Assembly (NCBI GenBank): GCA_016195565.1
Contig: JACPZK010000033.1
Span: 1-64,000, forward strand
Source: Nitrospirota bacterium
GTDB lineage: Bacteria; Nitrospirota; Thermodesulfovibrionia; Thermodesulfovibrionales; UBA1546
Reading direction: 5' to 3'
Length of the DNA: 64,000 nucleotides
Under the pieces are notes generated by a model, which saw nothing but the letters and a program-made list of their open reading frames with translations, did not search any database and was not told the DNA's origin. Of this stretch, positions 44,080-55,721 are shown piece after piece; the first letter of the stretch is position 1; each line of letters begins with the position of its first letter. Both the position numbers and the translations under genes were made by a program.

Positions 44080-45618
44080 TCATGCGTTGTTCTCTATAAT
44101 ATTTATAGCGGCCTTAATGCCGTCAGCACCGCTGGATATTATACCCCCTGCGCAACCGCTCCCTTCTCCGGCTATATAAAGATTTTTAAATCCGGTGCAG
44201 CGGCTGTCCTTTTCCCGCAGTACCTGAATGGGTGATGAAGTCTTGCTCTCAACCCCCATTATGCTGCCTGTTTCAAATCCCTTTATTTTTCTGCTGAAAT
44301 CCTTGAGCCCTTCCCTGATAGAACTGCTTACTTCAGCAGGGAGCAGATTCCATAAAGCCGCTGGTTTCAATTCAAGGGGATAACTTGATTCAACAATTTC
44401 TGCCGGTTCTTTCCTGTTTATAAAATTCTGTATACTGCAAAACGGGGCCTTAAAGCCATCTGAATATTGGTAAAAACTCTGTTCAAGGGCTTCCAACCAG
44501 TCAAGGGCTTCCCCCGGCAATGTCTCCCTGCCGATGAGTTTGTCAGGATGAACCCCGGCTACACAAGCCGCGTTTGCGAACTTCCCATCCCTCATATACA
44601 GGCTCATTCCGTTTACGATATTTGTATCCTGATATGCAGCCGCAGGAACAACAGTTCCGCCGGGACACATGCAAAAGGTATACACCGGAAGATTGCCGTC
44701 TCCCTGTGATGTAAGACGGTATTCAGCAGCCTTTACTCCGGGAAGCCTTTCCCTGCCCCATTGCGCCTTGTTTATAATTTCCTGGGGGTGCTCCACTCTG
44801 CTGCCTATGGCAAAATTCTTTGTACGGAACTGAACGCCTCTCCTGATCAACATCCGGTAGGTCTCATAGGCGGAATGCCCCGGGGCAATAATAAAATAAT
44901 CCGCCTCGATTCCGCCTGATGTAGTGATTGCTTCAATGACTTTCCCGTCTGCAATTTTCAAGTCTTCCAGCATGGTTTCAAATAACACGCTTCCGCCTAT
45001 ATTGCTGAATGCGTCTCTGAGATTTCTAACAATCTTCCTGAGATTATCACTCCCGAGATGAGGATGTGCCATATATCCTATTTCTTCCGGCGCGCCCGCC
45101 TGAATATAACTGGACAATATAAACTGTCTTTCTTTTGATATATGCTTGGACCTTGAAGTGAGCTTTCCATCGGAAAAGGTCCCTGCGCCGCCCTCACCAA
45201 AGGCGTAATTGCTGACAGGATTAAAAACACCGGTCTTTTCAAATTCCCTGATTCCTTCGGCCCTTTTATGAACATCTGTGCCACGTTCGATTATCGTTGT
45301 ATGGAATCCTGCCTTCTGAAGAATAAACGCTGAGAAGAATCCTGCCGGACCGCTTCCGACAACAACCGCCTTCTCTCTTCTTTTCCGATACGGAATATCT
45401 AAAGATTGGGATTGAAGGGGAACATCGCCCTCAACTTCAACTGATAAAACTGAGACCCTGACCAGCCAGTGGATGTTCTCTTTTTTTCTCGCATCAAGGC
45501 TTTTATTTTCTATCTGCCAGGAGAATTCTTGTATCCCCAGTTCTTTCCCGATGCCTTTTCTCAGCTCGTCCTCATTGTAATCAGTGGGCAGCTTTAATGA
45601 AATTTCTCTGTATCCCAT
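44080..45618 (-). CDS. FAD-dependent dehydrogenase (COG2509 type)
   Basis: 512 residues. The dinucleotide-binding motif is VVVGSGPAGFFSAFILQ near residue 90, preceded by an ~85-residue N-terminal domain typical of this group. AFGEGGAGTFSDGKL, CMCPGGTVVPAA and YIAGEGSGCAGGI are diagnostic. Uncharacterised family, electron partner unknown. Separated by 7 bp from the spermidine-synthase-like gene, so likely co-transcribed. Confidence 0.88.
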   Translation of the reverse strand: MGYREISLKLPTDYNEDELRKGIGKELGIQEFSWQIENKSLDARKKENIHWLVRVSVLSVEVEGDVPLQSQSLDIPYRKRREKAVVVGSGPAGFFSAFILQKAGFHTTIIERGTDVHKRAEGIREFEKTGVFNPVSNYAFGEGGAGTFSDGKLTSRSKHISKERQFILSSYIQAGAPEEIGYMAHPHLGSDNLRKIVRNLRDAFSNIGGSVLFETMLEDLKIADGKVIEAITTSGGIEADYFIIAPGHSAYETYRMLIRRGVQFRTKNFAIGSRVEHPQEIINKAQWGRERLPGVKAAEYRLTSQGDGNLPVYTFCMCPGGTVVPAAAYQDTNIVNGMSLYMRDGKFANAACVAGVHPDKLIGRETLPGEALDWLEALEQSFYQYSDGFKAPFCSIQNFINRKEPAEIVESSYPLELKPAALWNLLPAEVSSSIREGLKDFSRKIKGFETGSIMGVESKTSSPIQVLREKDSRCTGFKNLYIAGEGSGCAGGIISSGADGIKAAINIIENNA

Positions 45619-45934
45619 AATATTAGTTTAACTTTAAATAGCTTAAAAACAGAATATGTCCCCGCCGGTTGACTGAAACCTTCAAGACAGCAATCTGCTA
45701 TAATGATGTAGATTGCAACGTGAACACCGATAGTGTTGAGCAACCCGACAAGGCCATTTCCCTTGTTGATGACCGTCAGGAACACTCTGTTGAGGTGAGG
45801 ATACCTGTTACAGGAGGTTAGCATTTGGAAATAGGAGTTTTACCTGCATGGAAGGGGACATCCCGGTGACCTCGTCAAGGAACGCTTGACAGAGGAATGT
45901 TTTAATCAGCGGCTAATCTCTGATGCAGTTGATA

Positions 45935-46234
45935 TCATGGGAGTTTCAGAATCCTTTCACTTCGCCATATGCGTACAATCCGCACCTTTTTTTTATCGCA
46001 CCTATACACAATACGGAATGGAGGCTTAATGACTTCGCGCAGATATTCAATATTAAATTCAGGCACTACGCGCCCGCTTTTGGGATGATCCACAAGCCGC
46101 TCAATAGCTGAGACTAATTCTTCTATCAAACGCCTTCCTGTCGCTGCTGTGCCTTCGCTGTCGTAATATGCCTGAATACCCTCCAAATCAGAAACAGCAG
46201 ATTCCGCAAATGAAACTGGTGTCTTTCCTGCCAT
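45935..46234 (-). CDS. ParE/RelE-family toxin
   Basis: 99 residues. SFAESAVSDLEGIQAYYDSE, IERLVDHPKSGRVVPEF and LREVIKPPFRIVYRCD are the ParE pattern. It follows the Phd-type antitoxin gene by 4 bp. The 316 bp between it and the FAD dehydrogenase hold no convincing gene. Confidence 0.88.
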   Translation of the reverse strand: MAGKTPVSFAESAVSDLEGIQAYYDSEGTAATGRRLIEELVSAIERLVDHPKSGRVVPEFNIEYLREVIKPPFRIVYRCDKKKVRIVRIWRSERILKLP

Positions 46235-46238
46235 TACT

Positions 46239-46508
46239 TTATTTCATCCCAAGCTTTTTCTTCACGTCTTTAAGGGATGCTTCCCGCCCCTCTTCCAGAT
46301 CCATCAATCCCTTTACAACGCCCCGCATAAAAAGACGCTGTTCGCTCTCTTCCTCATAGTCTTTGAGCGCCTGCACAACCGCAATGCCGCGCCCCCTGCT
46401 TGTCAGCAGTATCGGGCGGTGAGTTTCAGCTACATGAGAGACGACCTTGCCGGGATTTACCTTCAAATCACTGAGAGGGACAATATCTTCAGAAAACTTG
46501 ATGCCCAT
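46239..46508 (-). CDS. Phd/YefM-type antitoxin
   Basis: 89 residues; EDIVPLSDLKVNPGKVVSHV and PILLTSRGRGIAVVQ are the Phd/YefM DNA-binding fold. The C-terminal tail is acidic/helical. It has AGGAGG and a consensus promoter (46545-46573), whose downstream CCAGTTA repeats could be autoregulatory operators. Confidence 0.88.
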   Translation of the reverse strand: MGIKFSEDIVPLSDLKVNPGKVVSHVAETHRPILLTSRGRGIAVVQALKDYEEESEQRLFMRGVVKGLMDLEEGREASLKDVKKKLGMK

Positions 46509-46544
46509 AATCCGACCTCCTAACTGGACTTGTTAACTGGTCTA

Positions 46545-46573
46545 ATTATAGCACCTGTCACTTGATATGTCAA
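46545..46573 (-). promoter_or_regulatory. Promoter of the Phd/ParE module
   Basis: Minus strand TTGACA (46568-46573), 17-bp spacer, TATAAT (46545-46550). Two CCAGTTA direct repeats follow before the start codon. Confidence 0.85.
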
Positions 46574-46610
46574 TGCAGTGTATATATGCAGTGCAACCTT
46601 TTTCATTCGC

Positions 46611-46679
46611 TTGACTATATCCCTTCCCTTCACTATAATTCATCGTATTATTGAATCAACATAAAATATAATGTTAGGC
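46611..46679 (+). promoter_or_regulatory. Promoter plus GTTAGGC recombination-like site
   Basis: TTGACT (46611-46616), 17-bp spacer, TATAAT (46634-46639), 33 bp, then GTTAGGC (46673-46679). Same geometry and same terminal 16 bp as the module at 28497-28563. GTTAGGC fits the GTTRRRY integron core. The cassette ORF follows. Confidence 0.7.
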
Positions 46680-46703
46680 TCATGCTTCTGGGGGAGGTGA
46701 CAC

Positions 46704-46922
46704 TTGACAGAGCGAGAACAAACCGCAGCGCAATTGTGTCGGATAGCTGCCGATGACTTCAGATACGGCGAAAAGGCGCAGATGCAGGCTATTGAGTCAC
46801 TCGCCAACTTCACCGAATTCCCGTTCGTCCTAGCGACATTGCGCAGGATGGCTGGCGACGATTTCACTTATGGAGAGAGGGCTTCCCTCAAGGCAATGGA
46901 GATTCTTGGTCGTGTTCGATAG
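46704..46922 (+). CDS. Two-repeat helical protein in an integron-like cassette
   Basis: 72 residues, TTG start with GGGGGAGGTGA upstream. It is an internal duplication: LCRIAADDFRYGEKAQMQAI and LRRMAGDDFTYGERASLKAM align over about 24 residues each, suggesting a HEAT-like helical repeat pair. The gene lies between a GTTAGGC core and a complete attC site. Function unknown. Confidence 0.7.
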   Translation: MTEREQTAAQLCRIAADDFRYGEKAQMQAIESLANFTEFPFVLATLRRMAGDDFTYGERASLKAMEILGRVR

Positions 46923-46954
46923 ATCGAAAATTCTACTTCTGCGGTCATGCCCAA

Positions 46955-47019
46955 GCCTAACCCTGCATTCGAGAGGGACTGCGCAAAAGCGGCGCAGCCC
47001 CTCAATTTGAACGTTAGAT
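46955..47019 (+). repeat. attC recombination site of an integron cassette
   Basis: Outer cores GCCTAAC (46955-46961, RYYYAAC) and GTTAGAT (47013-47019, GTTRRRY). Inner arms GAGGGACTGCGC (46973-46984) and GCGCAGCCCCTC (46992-47003) pair with one mismatch, with extra unpaired bases between the inner and outer arms as in real attC. 65 bp. Confidence 0.85.
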
Positions 47020-47127
47020 ACCTAAAATCTTTAATAGTCTTGCAAGTTGTGTAAATCTCAATTCCCGCATGTCTGAAATCCCTGTTATTGCTCCAGATTG
47101 GAATTCCCAATTGAAACAATCAGACAT
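47014..47127 (-). CDS. Micro-ORF ending in the attC site
   Basis: 37 residues (MSDCFNWEFQSGAITGISDM, then RELRFTQLARLLKILGI), whose stop lies in the attC core on the opposite strand. No good ribosome binding site. Could be part of a second, inverted cassette or spurious. Confidence 0.3.
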   Translation of the reverse strand: MSDCFNWEFQSGAITGISDMRELRFTQLARLLKILGI

Positions 47128-47167
47128 ACTGTTTTCTTAAAAATGCGGAGTTCTGTGAGAAATCCTA

Positions 47168-47386
47168 TTATAGAATGTGGCTCTTTTCTATAGGACACTT
47201 TCTGTTGATTCTTTGAGACGTGTTAAACAGCGCCTGTCGCTCTTCAAGAAATTGCAAATAACTATCAACATCTTCAGCACTGGGCAAATGGCGCTTATTC
47301 CGCCTCATCGTTTCGGTGGCAGTGTTAAATGCAGCTAATTCAGCTTCTGTAATATCACCTAAAACTAAGGATTTTCTCATATGCAT
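47168..47386 (-). CDS. Small protein paired with the second NTase
   Basis: 72 residues. A helical protein with RNKRHLPSAEDVDSYLQFLEE. It starts inside the NTase gene (32-bp overlap), so translation is coupled. Unrecognised; probable partner of the NTase. Confidence 0.55.
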   Translation of the reverse strand: MHMRKSLVLGDITEAELAAFNTATETMRRNKRHLPSAEDVDSYLQFLEERQALFNTSQRINRKCPIEKSHIL

Positions 47387-47882
47387 TCTCCATATCGGTT
47401 ATCTTACAATAGTGCCTGATTTTTTCCCAGTCAAGATCATCGCCAATAATCTCAACTATAGACTGAATATCCGCCCAGTCCTTCATTTCCCTTTTGGGAT
47501 TGTTACGGATGCCATCAAGTTTCATCCCGATGATATCCTCGGGCAGTGCAACCTGCATGTCTACGCTACCGCTTTGAAATGTCCTGCTTGACTCTATTAT
47601 CCCTTTTTCTCTACGTGTATAAAGAAAGTCTATTAACCCCATGTTTTTTAGACTATGTGAAAACTGGTCGGCAAATTTGGAACTTACCACATGGTCATAA
47701 CCTAAAGACTTTATTAATGCTATAACTTTTTCTCTGTCTCTCTCTTTTACAAGTACATCCACATCTATCGTATCCCTTTGCACTCCCCAGAACCCCATTG
47801 CAACAGCTCCAATCAGCGCATAAGGGATATTATGTTTATCCAGTTCGAGAAGAATGGTTGTGATGACTTTTTTGAACTCCAT
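47355..47882 (-). CDS. Nucleotidyltransferase-fold protein
   Basis: 175 residues from MEFKKVITTILLELDKHNIP. IGAVAMGFWGVQRDTIDVDVL has the glycine pattern and DxD acids of the NTase fold. SVDMQVALPEDIIGMKLDGI and KDWADIQSIVEI match the family's central region. Downstream of gyrB by 27 bp and possibly read through from the dnaA operon. Second NTase pair of the window; TA-like role inferred. Confidence 0.75.
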   Translation of the reverse strand: MEFKKVITTILLELDKHNIPYALIGAVAMGFWGVQRDTIDVDVLVKERDREKVIALIKSLGYDHVVSSKFADQFSHSLKNMGLIDFLYTRREKGIIESSRTFQSGSVDMQVALPEDIIGMKLDGIRNNPKREMKDWADIQSIVEIIGDDLDWEKIRHYCKITDMENAYEKILSFR

Positions 47883-47909
47883 TTTATGCGCAATCCCACA
47901 CACACACAA

Positions 47910-50312
<2,403 letters not shown>

Positions 50313-51416
50313 TTACACCCTCATCGGCATTATCACACATTTATAATTATCATCCTTTTCTTCTTTTAAGAGCGTAGGGCTTAACGGATCCTGAAGTTCA
50401 AAGACAACTTTTTCTCCACTCATGGCATTCAAAGCGTCTATCAGATACCTTGCATTAAATCCAAGAGAAAGCGCTTCTCCTTTATATTCAATCTTCACTT
50501 CGTCTTTTGCCTCGCCGAGGTCAGGATTTGAGGCAGAGAGCGATAGTATTCCGTCTTCAATATCCGCCTTAATCGCATTGCTCTTTTCCCTGCTCATTAC
50601 AGAGACCCTTCTCAACGCTTTTATAAATTCATCTTTGCTTATTATGACTTTCTTTTCATTGCCTGACGGTATCACCTGTTCATAGTTAGGGTATGTGCCT
50701 TCTATAAGCCTTGTTAAAAACTCCACTTCCTCTATCTTAAACATTACATGGCTTTTGCCTATGATAACTGTGAGGTTCTCCGTGTCCCTGTCAAGAAACC
50801 TTTTGATTTCTGCTGCTGCCTTACGCGGGATAATCACTTTTTTCTCTTCCTTTAACGGCGTGTTTATCTTGCCGGTTATGCTTGACAGCCTATGGCCGTC
50901 CGTTCCGACAACGGTCATTTCGCTGCTCCCTTTTTTTGCATGAAAGAGCAGGCCGTTCAGCGTATATCTTGTATCGCTCTCTCCTGCGGCATAAAGGCTC
51001 TTTTCTATCATCTCTATAAGGTTTTTTGTATCAATCTGCATTTCTTCTATATTTTCCATTCCGGGCCAGGCGGGGAATTCGTCTGCTGAGAGGCAGGCAA
51101 GCTTGAATTTGCTGCGGCCTGCGTTTACTTTGAGCCACTGTCCGTCTTCGGTCTCCATTGTGATGTCTCCGTCCACCTCTTTAACTATCTCGAACATTTT
51201 CCTCGCAGGGATGCAGAGCTTCCCTTCTTGTTCTACTTTAACCTGAAGCGGTTCTTTTATTGCCGTCTCAAGGTCAGTGGCGACAATATGCGCCTTCTTT
51301 TTGCCGGCATCTAAAAGGAAATGGCTCAGCACAGGCATTGTATTCCTTTTTTCTACAATATTCTGGATGTTTGAAAGCTTTTCCTGCAGTTCCTCTTTTG
51401 AAACGCTCAGTTTCAT
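50313..51416 (-). CDS. dnaN: DNA polymerase III beta sliding clamp
   Basis: 367 residues in three clamp domains. MKLSVSKEELQEKLSNIQNI is the usual N-terminus and NDNYKCVIMPMRV-like KCVIMPMRV the usual end. Dimerises around DNA to tether polymerase. It lies 9 bp after dnaA and abuts gyrB. Confidence 0.96.
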   Translation of the reverse strand: MKLSVSKEELQEKLSNIQNIVEKRNTMPVLSHFLLDAGKKKAHIVATDLETAIKEPLQVKVEQEGKLCIPARKMFEIVKEVDGDITMETEDGQWLKVNAGRSKFKLACLSADEFPAWPGMENIEEMQIDTKNLIEMIEKSLYAAGESDTRYTLNGLLFHAKKGSSEMTVVGTDGHRLSSITGKINTPLKEEKKVIIPRKAAAEIKRFLDRDTENLTVIIGKSHVMFKIEEVEFLTRLIEGTYPNYEQVIPSGNEKKVIISKDEFIKALRRVSVMSREKSNAIKADIEDGILSLSASNPDLGEAKDEVKIEYKGEALSLGFNARYLIDALNAMSGEKVVFELQDPLSPTLLKEEKDDNYKCVIMPMRV

Positions 51417-51425
51417 AACCCCTCC

Positions 51426-52757
51426 TTAAGGTTTTATTTTTCGCAACAGGGTTTCTACCATCCTGTTAAAGTTCTCGTCTTTAGCCCTTTTGTCTTCTAC
51501 CTGTTTGCAGGCGTATATGACCGTTGCATGGTCTTTGCCTCCCATGCTCTTGCCGATATCGTTCAGCGAGCCGTCCGTGAGCTGTCTGCTCAGGTACATC
51601 GCTATCTGCCGGGGCTGTGCTATCTCCTTTGTCCTCTTCCGCGCTTTTATGTCCTGAATTTTTAAGCCGAAATATTCGCAGACTGTTTTCAGTATCTGCT
51701 CTGAGGTTATAGGTTTTTCTTCATCCTGGATAAAATCCTTCAGGACCTTCTTTGCCATCTCCACATCTATCGGGCTTCCCGTAAGAGCTGCCTGTGCGCC
51801 AAGCCTGATAAGACAGCCTTCCAGCTCCCTTATATTTGTCTTTACTTTTGCCGCAATGAAATTAATAACATCCTCTTTCAGCCCTAGCCTTTCCATGTCT
51901 GATTTTTTATGTATTATCGCTACCCGGGTCTCGTATTCCGGCGGTTGTATATCAGCGATGAGTCCCATACTGAAGCGGGACCTGAGCCTGTCCGTTATAG
52001 TCTTGATCTCCTTCGGCGGCCTGTCGCTGGAAATGACTATCTGTTTCTGTTTCTCGTAAAGCGTGTTGATAGTATAAAACAACTCCTCCTGTGTTGCCAT
52101 TTTATTTTCTACAAACTGGATGTCGTCTATCAGAAGCAGGTCCACATTCCTGTATTTCTTTTTCAGCTCCTCTGTTTTTCCGTGCCGCACTGCCGATACT
52201 ACCTCGTTTGTAAACTGCTCTGATGACACATAAAGCACATTGTAGTCCTGCTTGCTGTCTATTACGCTGTTCCCGATTGCGCTGAGCAGATGAGTTTTTC
52301 CAAGGCCCACGCCTCCGTAAATAAATAACGGATTGTAAACTTTTCCCTGTGTTTCCGCCACTGCCTTTGCCGCTGCATGGGCAAACTGGTTGCTCTGTCC
52401 GCTTATAAAATTTTCAAAGGTATATTTTGGGTTGAGGTATATTCCTCTGCTTGCAAGCCTTGTTTTTCTGTTTTCAAGCCGGGCTTCTATTCTCTTTATC
52501 TCTGCTGCCTGTTTCTCGGCAACCCTGTATTTTAAAGTTACAGCGTGGCCTAACAGGCCTTCCAGTATTTCGGTTATTAAGGTTGGATAGTAATCCTCTA
52601 TCCATTCTTTAAAGAACCTGTTTGGCACCTCTAATGTGAGCTGCTGCTCTTTGAGCTGGACAGGCTTTATGGGCTTTATCCACAATTCAAATATGCTGAT
52701 CCCTATTTTTTCTTCTATCTTTGAAAGGCTTTTTTCCCAAATATCTTCTAAAATCAT
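51426..52757 (-). CDS. dnaA: Chromosomal replication initiator DnaA
   Basis: 443 residues. The N-terminal domain is WEKSLSKIEEKIGISIFELW, with AAA+ Walker A GGVGLGKTHLL and Walker B LLIDDIQF. The DnaA-box-binding signature is GKSMGGKDHATVIYACKQVE. Begins the minus-strand dnaA-dnaN-gyrB operon; its upstream 250 bp form the candidate oriC. Confidence 0.96.
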   Translation of the reverse strand: MILEDIWEKSLSKIEEKIGISIFELWIKPIKPVQLKEQQLTLEVPNRFFKEWIEDYYPTLITEILEGLLGHAVTLKYRVAEKQAAEIKRIEARLENRKTRLASRGIYLNPKYTFENFISGQSNQFAHAAAKAVAETQGKVYNPLFIYGGVGLGKTHLLSAIGNSVIDSKQDYNVLYVSSEQFTNEVVSAVRHGKTEELKKKYRNVDLLLIDDIQFVENKMATQEELFYTINTLYEKQKQIVISSDRPPKEIKTITDRLRSRFSMGLIADIQPPEYETRVAIIHKKSDMERLGLKEDVINFIAAKVKTNIRELEGCLIRLGAQAALTGSPIDVEMAKKVLKDFIQDEEKPITSEQILKTVCEYFGLKIQDIKARKRTKEIAQPRQIAMYLSRQLTDGSLNDIGKSMGGKDHATVIYACKQVEDKRAKDENFNRMVETLLRKIKP

Positions 52758-53050
52758 TTCCCAACCCTTCAGTTATTAACAGTTTATTAATAGGTGTTAG
52801 TAATCCCCAGTGGGAGGTGCACTATTATATCGCATCTCTTAAACTACAAGCAAGAAAACTGTTGGTTTTCTGTTAATATTTTGTTCTTTCTTTCCGCAGT
52901 TCTTTTTTGTTAAATATATAATCACTTTTCTACGCATTTTATAAACACTAAAAACTCTTTTAAAAAAGCGGGTTCGGCCTATTTATAATTACTAACACCT
53001 TCTACTGCTACTACTAAAAATATTTTATATATAAGAAGTAGTAGAACTTA
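52758..53050. other. oriC: Candidate replication origin (oriC)
   Basis: AT-rich region upstream of dnaA, with DnaA-box-like 9-mers TTATTAACA (52773-52781) and TTATAAACA (52939-52947) and inverted relatives TGTTAATAT near 52871 and TGTTAAATA near 52909, each off the TTATNCACA consensus. A CTACTGCTACTACTA run (53002-53016) could be DnaA-trios. It overlaps the end of prfB. No gene of its own. Confidence 0.5.
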
Positions 53051-54151
53051 TGTATTCTTTTTTCTAAAAAGGCCTTTATGAATTTGTCTATGTCTCCGTC
53101 AAGAACTGAATCTACGTTTCCACTCTCAATGGATGTTCTGTGGTCTTTGACAAGCCTGTAAGGTTGAAGAACATAAGACCGAATCTGATTTCCCCAAGCT
53201 ATGCCCTTCTTATCGCCCACTATTTCCTTCATCTTACTTTTCTGTTCACTTAGTGAGAGATTGTAAAGACGTGATTTCAGTATCTTCAGAGCCGTAGCTT
53301 TGTTTTTATGCTGGGAGCGTTCATTCTGACAGGAAATAACTATACCTGAAGGCATATGGGTTATCCTGACAGCAGAGGATGTTTTATTTACATGCTGTCC
53401 GCCGGCGCCTGATGCCCTGAAGGTGTCAATCCTTAGATCATCAGTTTTTATTTCTATATTTATATCATCTTCTATTTCAGGATAAACAATAACTGCGGCA
53501 AAAGAAGTATGCCTTCTTTTGTTTGCATCATAGGGTGATATGCGGACCAGCCTGTGAACGCCGGCCTCGGCTTTGAGAAAGCCGTAAGAATAAGGGCCGT
53601 TGACTGTAAATGTTGCGCTCTTTATGCCAGCCTCTTCTCCGGGCAGAAGGTCTATAACATGAGTCTTAAATTTATGCTTTTCCGCCCAGCGCAGATACAT
53701 CCGCAACAGCATCTGGGCCCAGTCCTGACTCTCTGTGCCGCCCGCGCCGGGATGAATAGACACAATGGCATTGTTCTTGTCCAGCTCTTCGGACAGCAGG
53801 TGCCGCAGTTCCAGTTCTTCGATCGCTGCGCTCAGGGCTGTAATCTCTGCTTGAATTTCTTGCAGAAAGACCGCACCCTCCTCCTCGTCCAATATTTTTA
53901 TGGATTCTTCAAGGTAAGCTGTTTTTTCTGACAGCGCTTCGAAGGGGAAAAGTATGTCCTCTACGTATGCCTTTCTCTTCTGCAGTTCATGCATTTTACG
54001 GGGAGAATCCCACGAGGAAGAGAGGGAGAGTTCTTTGTCTATTTCTTCTATTTCCTGTTTAAGCTTTGGGACATCAAAGATAACCTCTAAGGGCTTCGAT
54101 CTTTGCGCTTAAGGCTGAAAGTTCTTCTCTAAGTTCTGACTGCACCAACAT
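53014..54151 (-). CDS. prfB: Peptide chain release factor 2 with programmed +1 frameshift
   Basis: About 378 residues after frameshift. The ATG at 54151 has an AGGTAAT-type site and encodes MLVQSELREELSALSAKIEA, then ALRGYL and an in-frame TGA (54074-54076). The slip site TTATCTTTGA, preceded by an AGAGG Shine-Dalgarno-like stretch, matches the E. coli prfB recoding site. After slipping by +1 the protein continues DVPKLKQEIEEIDKELS into the body with GAGGQHVNK (GGQ motif) and RISPYDANK. RF2 itself recognises UGA, giving autoregulation. Confidence 0.93.
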
Positions 54152-54152
54152 A

Positions 54153-55703
54153 TTACCTCCGGGATACATTTATTAATAATAAAACCGTTATCACAATGCA
54201 CAGATACGAAAACAGGTCGCCGTAGCGTGAATAAAAACTTCTTCTTGCATCGGTTACCACATCCATTGTCATGGCTGTTCGCTGAAACAGGGATGTTGTC
54301 CCCAACACTTTTCCTCTACTGTCAATAAAACCTGAGATTCCCGTGTTTGCGGCTCTGATTACAGGTTTTCTGTTTTCTATGGCACGGAACACAGCCATGC
54401 TGAAATGCTGATAGGGCCCCGCTGTTTTTCCAAACCAGGCGTCATTGGTTATTGTTACTATAAAATTCCCGCCGCGCGAATACGATTTCCTTACCAGCCC
54501 GGGGAAGATAATCTCATAACAGATAAATACCCCAAAACTCCCGTACGGCGTTTCAGCCCTTATCTGGTGTTCCCCCGGAATATAATCCCCTATCCCTGCA
54601 ACAAGCTTGTCTAAGAAAAACAGAACTCTTCTGAGGGGGACGTATTCACCGAACGGGACTAAATGTATTTTATCATAAATTAATGAAGGCTTTCCATCAG
54701 GCGCAAGGAGGAGTGCGCTGTTTGTCAGAAGGTTTTTACCGCTGCCATCAGCAGGTTCTTTGATAAGTACGCTGCCGAATAAAAGAGAAGTGTTCAATGC
54801 CTGCTGAAAGCTGATCAGTTCCTGAGTAAAGGCCCGGTCAGAATTAAAATAAAAAGGCGCCGCGCTTTCCGGCCAAACAACCAGCGAGGGAGAAAGAACA
54901 GCTGCCGCCTGCGTTAAATTTTTGTAGGTATCAAAAACTTCCCGCTGATAAGCCAAGTCCCACTTTCTGTCCTGCTCTATATTCCCCTGAATAACGCTTA
55001 CCCTAACGTGCTTGCCGGAAGGGGTCTCATTTAAACGCCAGAATCCGTAGAAAAATACAGCAAGAATAGAAACAGAAAGCAGGGCAATGCCTATCACCGT
55101 CTGGGAAAGCGGAAACAGGGGCATGGCGCGAAGGCGTTTTTTGATGATGAAGAAATCGGCAATGGCGCCGTTTACAGCCACAATTAGAAAAGATACGCCG
55201 TAAATGCCGGTAATATCGGCAAACTGGATTACGGGTAAAAACATGTGCTGGGAATAGCCAAGGCTTGACCATGGGAACCCTGTTAAGGCATAGGAACGCA
55301 AAAACTCAAGCGTTACCCAGACTACAGGTGCTATAAGAAGCGCCGGCAGACGGGTAGTTCCAATCTTCCATGAAAAAAGCACGGCAAAGAGCCCGGTATA
55401 AAGGCTCAGATACAGGCTCAGGAGAAAGACAAGCGCAAGGCTTGGGATTAAAGGGATATTGCCATAGTGGTTTATTGAATGATATATCCAGTACAGCGTG
55501 CCAAAAAAATAGGGGATACCGAGGTAAAAACCGGAGCGAAAAGCCTCAGATGGCTTTTTATCCACGATGGAAATTAAGAACGGCGCAAGCGCAATCCAAG
55601 CAAGGAAGAAAAGATTAAAAGTCGGGAAACAAAATATGAGAAGGGCGCCTGAAAGTATAGAGGGCCCGTAAATATAGAGCTTTTTTGCTATAAAATTTCT
55701 CAT
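54153..55703 (-). CDS. lnt: Apolipoprotein N-acyltransferase
   Basis: 516 residues, inner-membrane enzyme that adds the third acyl chain to lipoproteins. Several N-terminal membrane helices precede a nitrilase-type periplasmic domain. The catalytic triad is visible: Glu in VVWPESAAPF, Lys in IYDKIHLVPFGEYVPL, Cys in GVFICYEIIFP. It ends 1 bp before the prfB start. It would process the lipoproteins encoded in this window. Confidence 0.93.
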   Translation of the reverse strand: MRNFIAKKLYIYGPSILSGALLIFCFPTFNLFFLAWIALAPFLISIVDKKPSEAFRSGFYLGIPYFFGTLYWIYHSINHYGNIPLIPSLALVFLLSLYLSLYTGLFAVLFSWKIGTTRLPALLIAPVVWVTLEFLRSYALTGFPWSSLGYSQHMFLPVIQFADITGIYGVSFLIVAVNGAIADFFIIKKRLRAMPLFPLSQTVIGIALLSVSILAVFFYGFWRLNETPSGKHVRVSVIQGNIEQDRKWDLAYQREVFDTYKNLTQAAAVLSPSLVVWPESAAPFYFNSDRAFTQELISFQQALNTSLLFGSVLIKEPADGSGKNLLTNSALLLAPDGKPSLIYDKIHLVPFGEYVPLRRVLFFLDKLVAGIGDYIPGEHQIRAETPYGSFGVFICYEIIFPGLVRKSYSRGGNFIVTITNDAWFGKTAGPYQHFSMAVFRAIENRKPVIRAANTGISGFIDSRGKVLGTTSLFQRTAMTMDVVTDARRSFYSRYGDLFSYLCIVITVLLLINVSRR

Positions 55704-55721
55704 GCCTTGACAATAAAAAAC

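Noticed and set aside
45720-45821. 33-codon GTG-started frame after the FAD dehydrogenase
   Set aside because: Too short, no homology or ribosome binding site recognised.
53014-53994. prfB as a gene starting at 53994
   Set aside because: The upstream frame with the CTTTGA slip site gives the full RF2 N-terminus.
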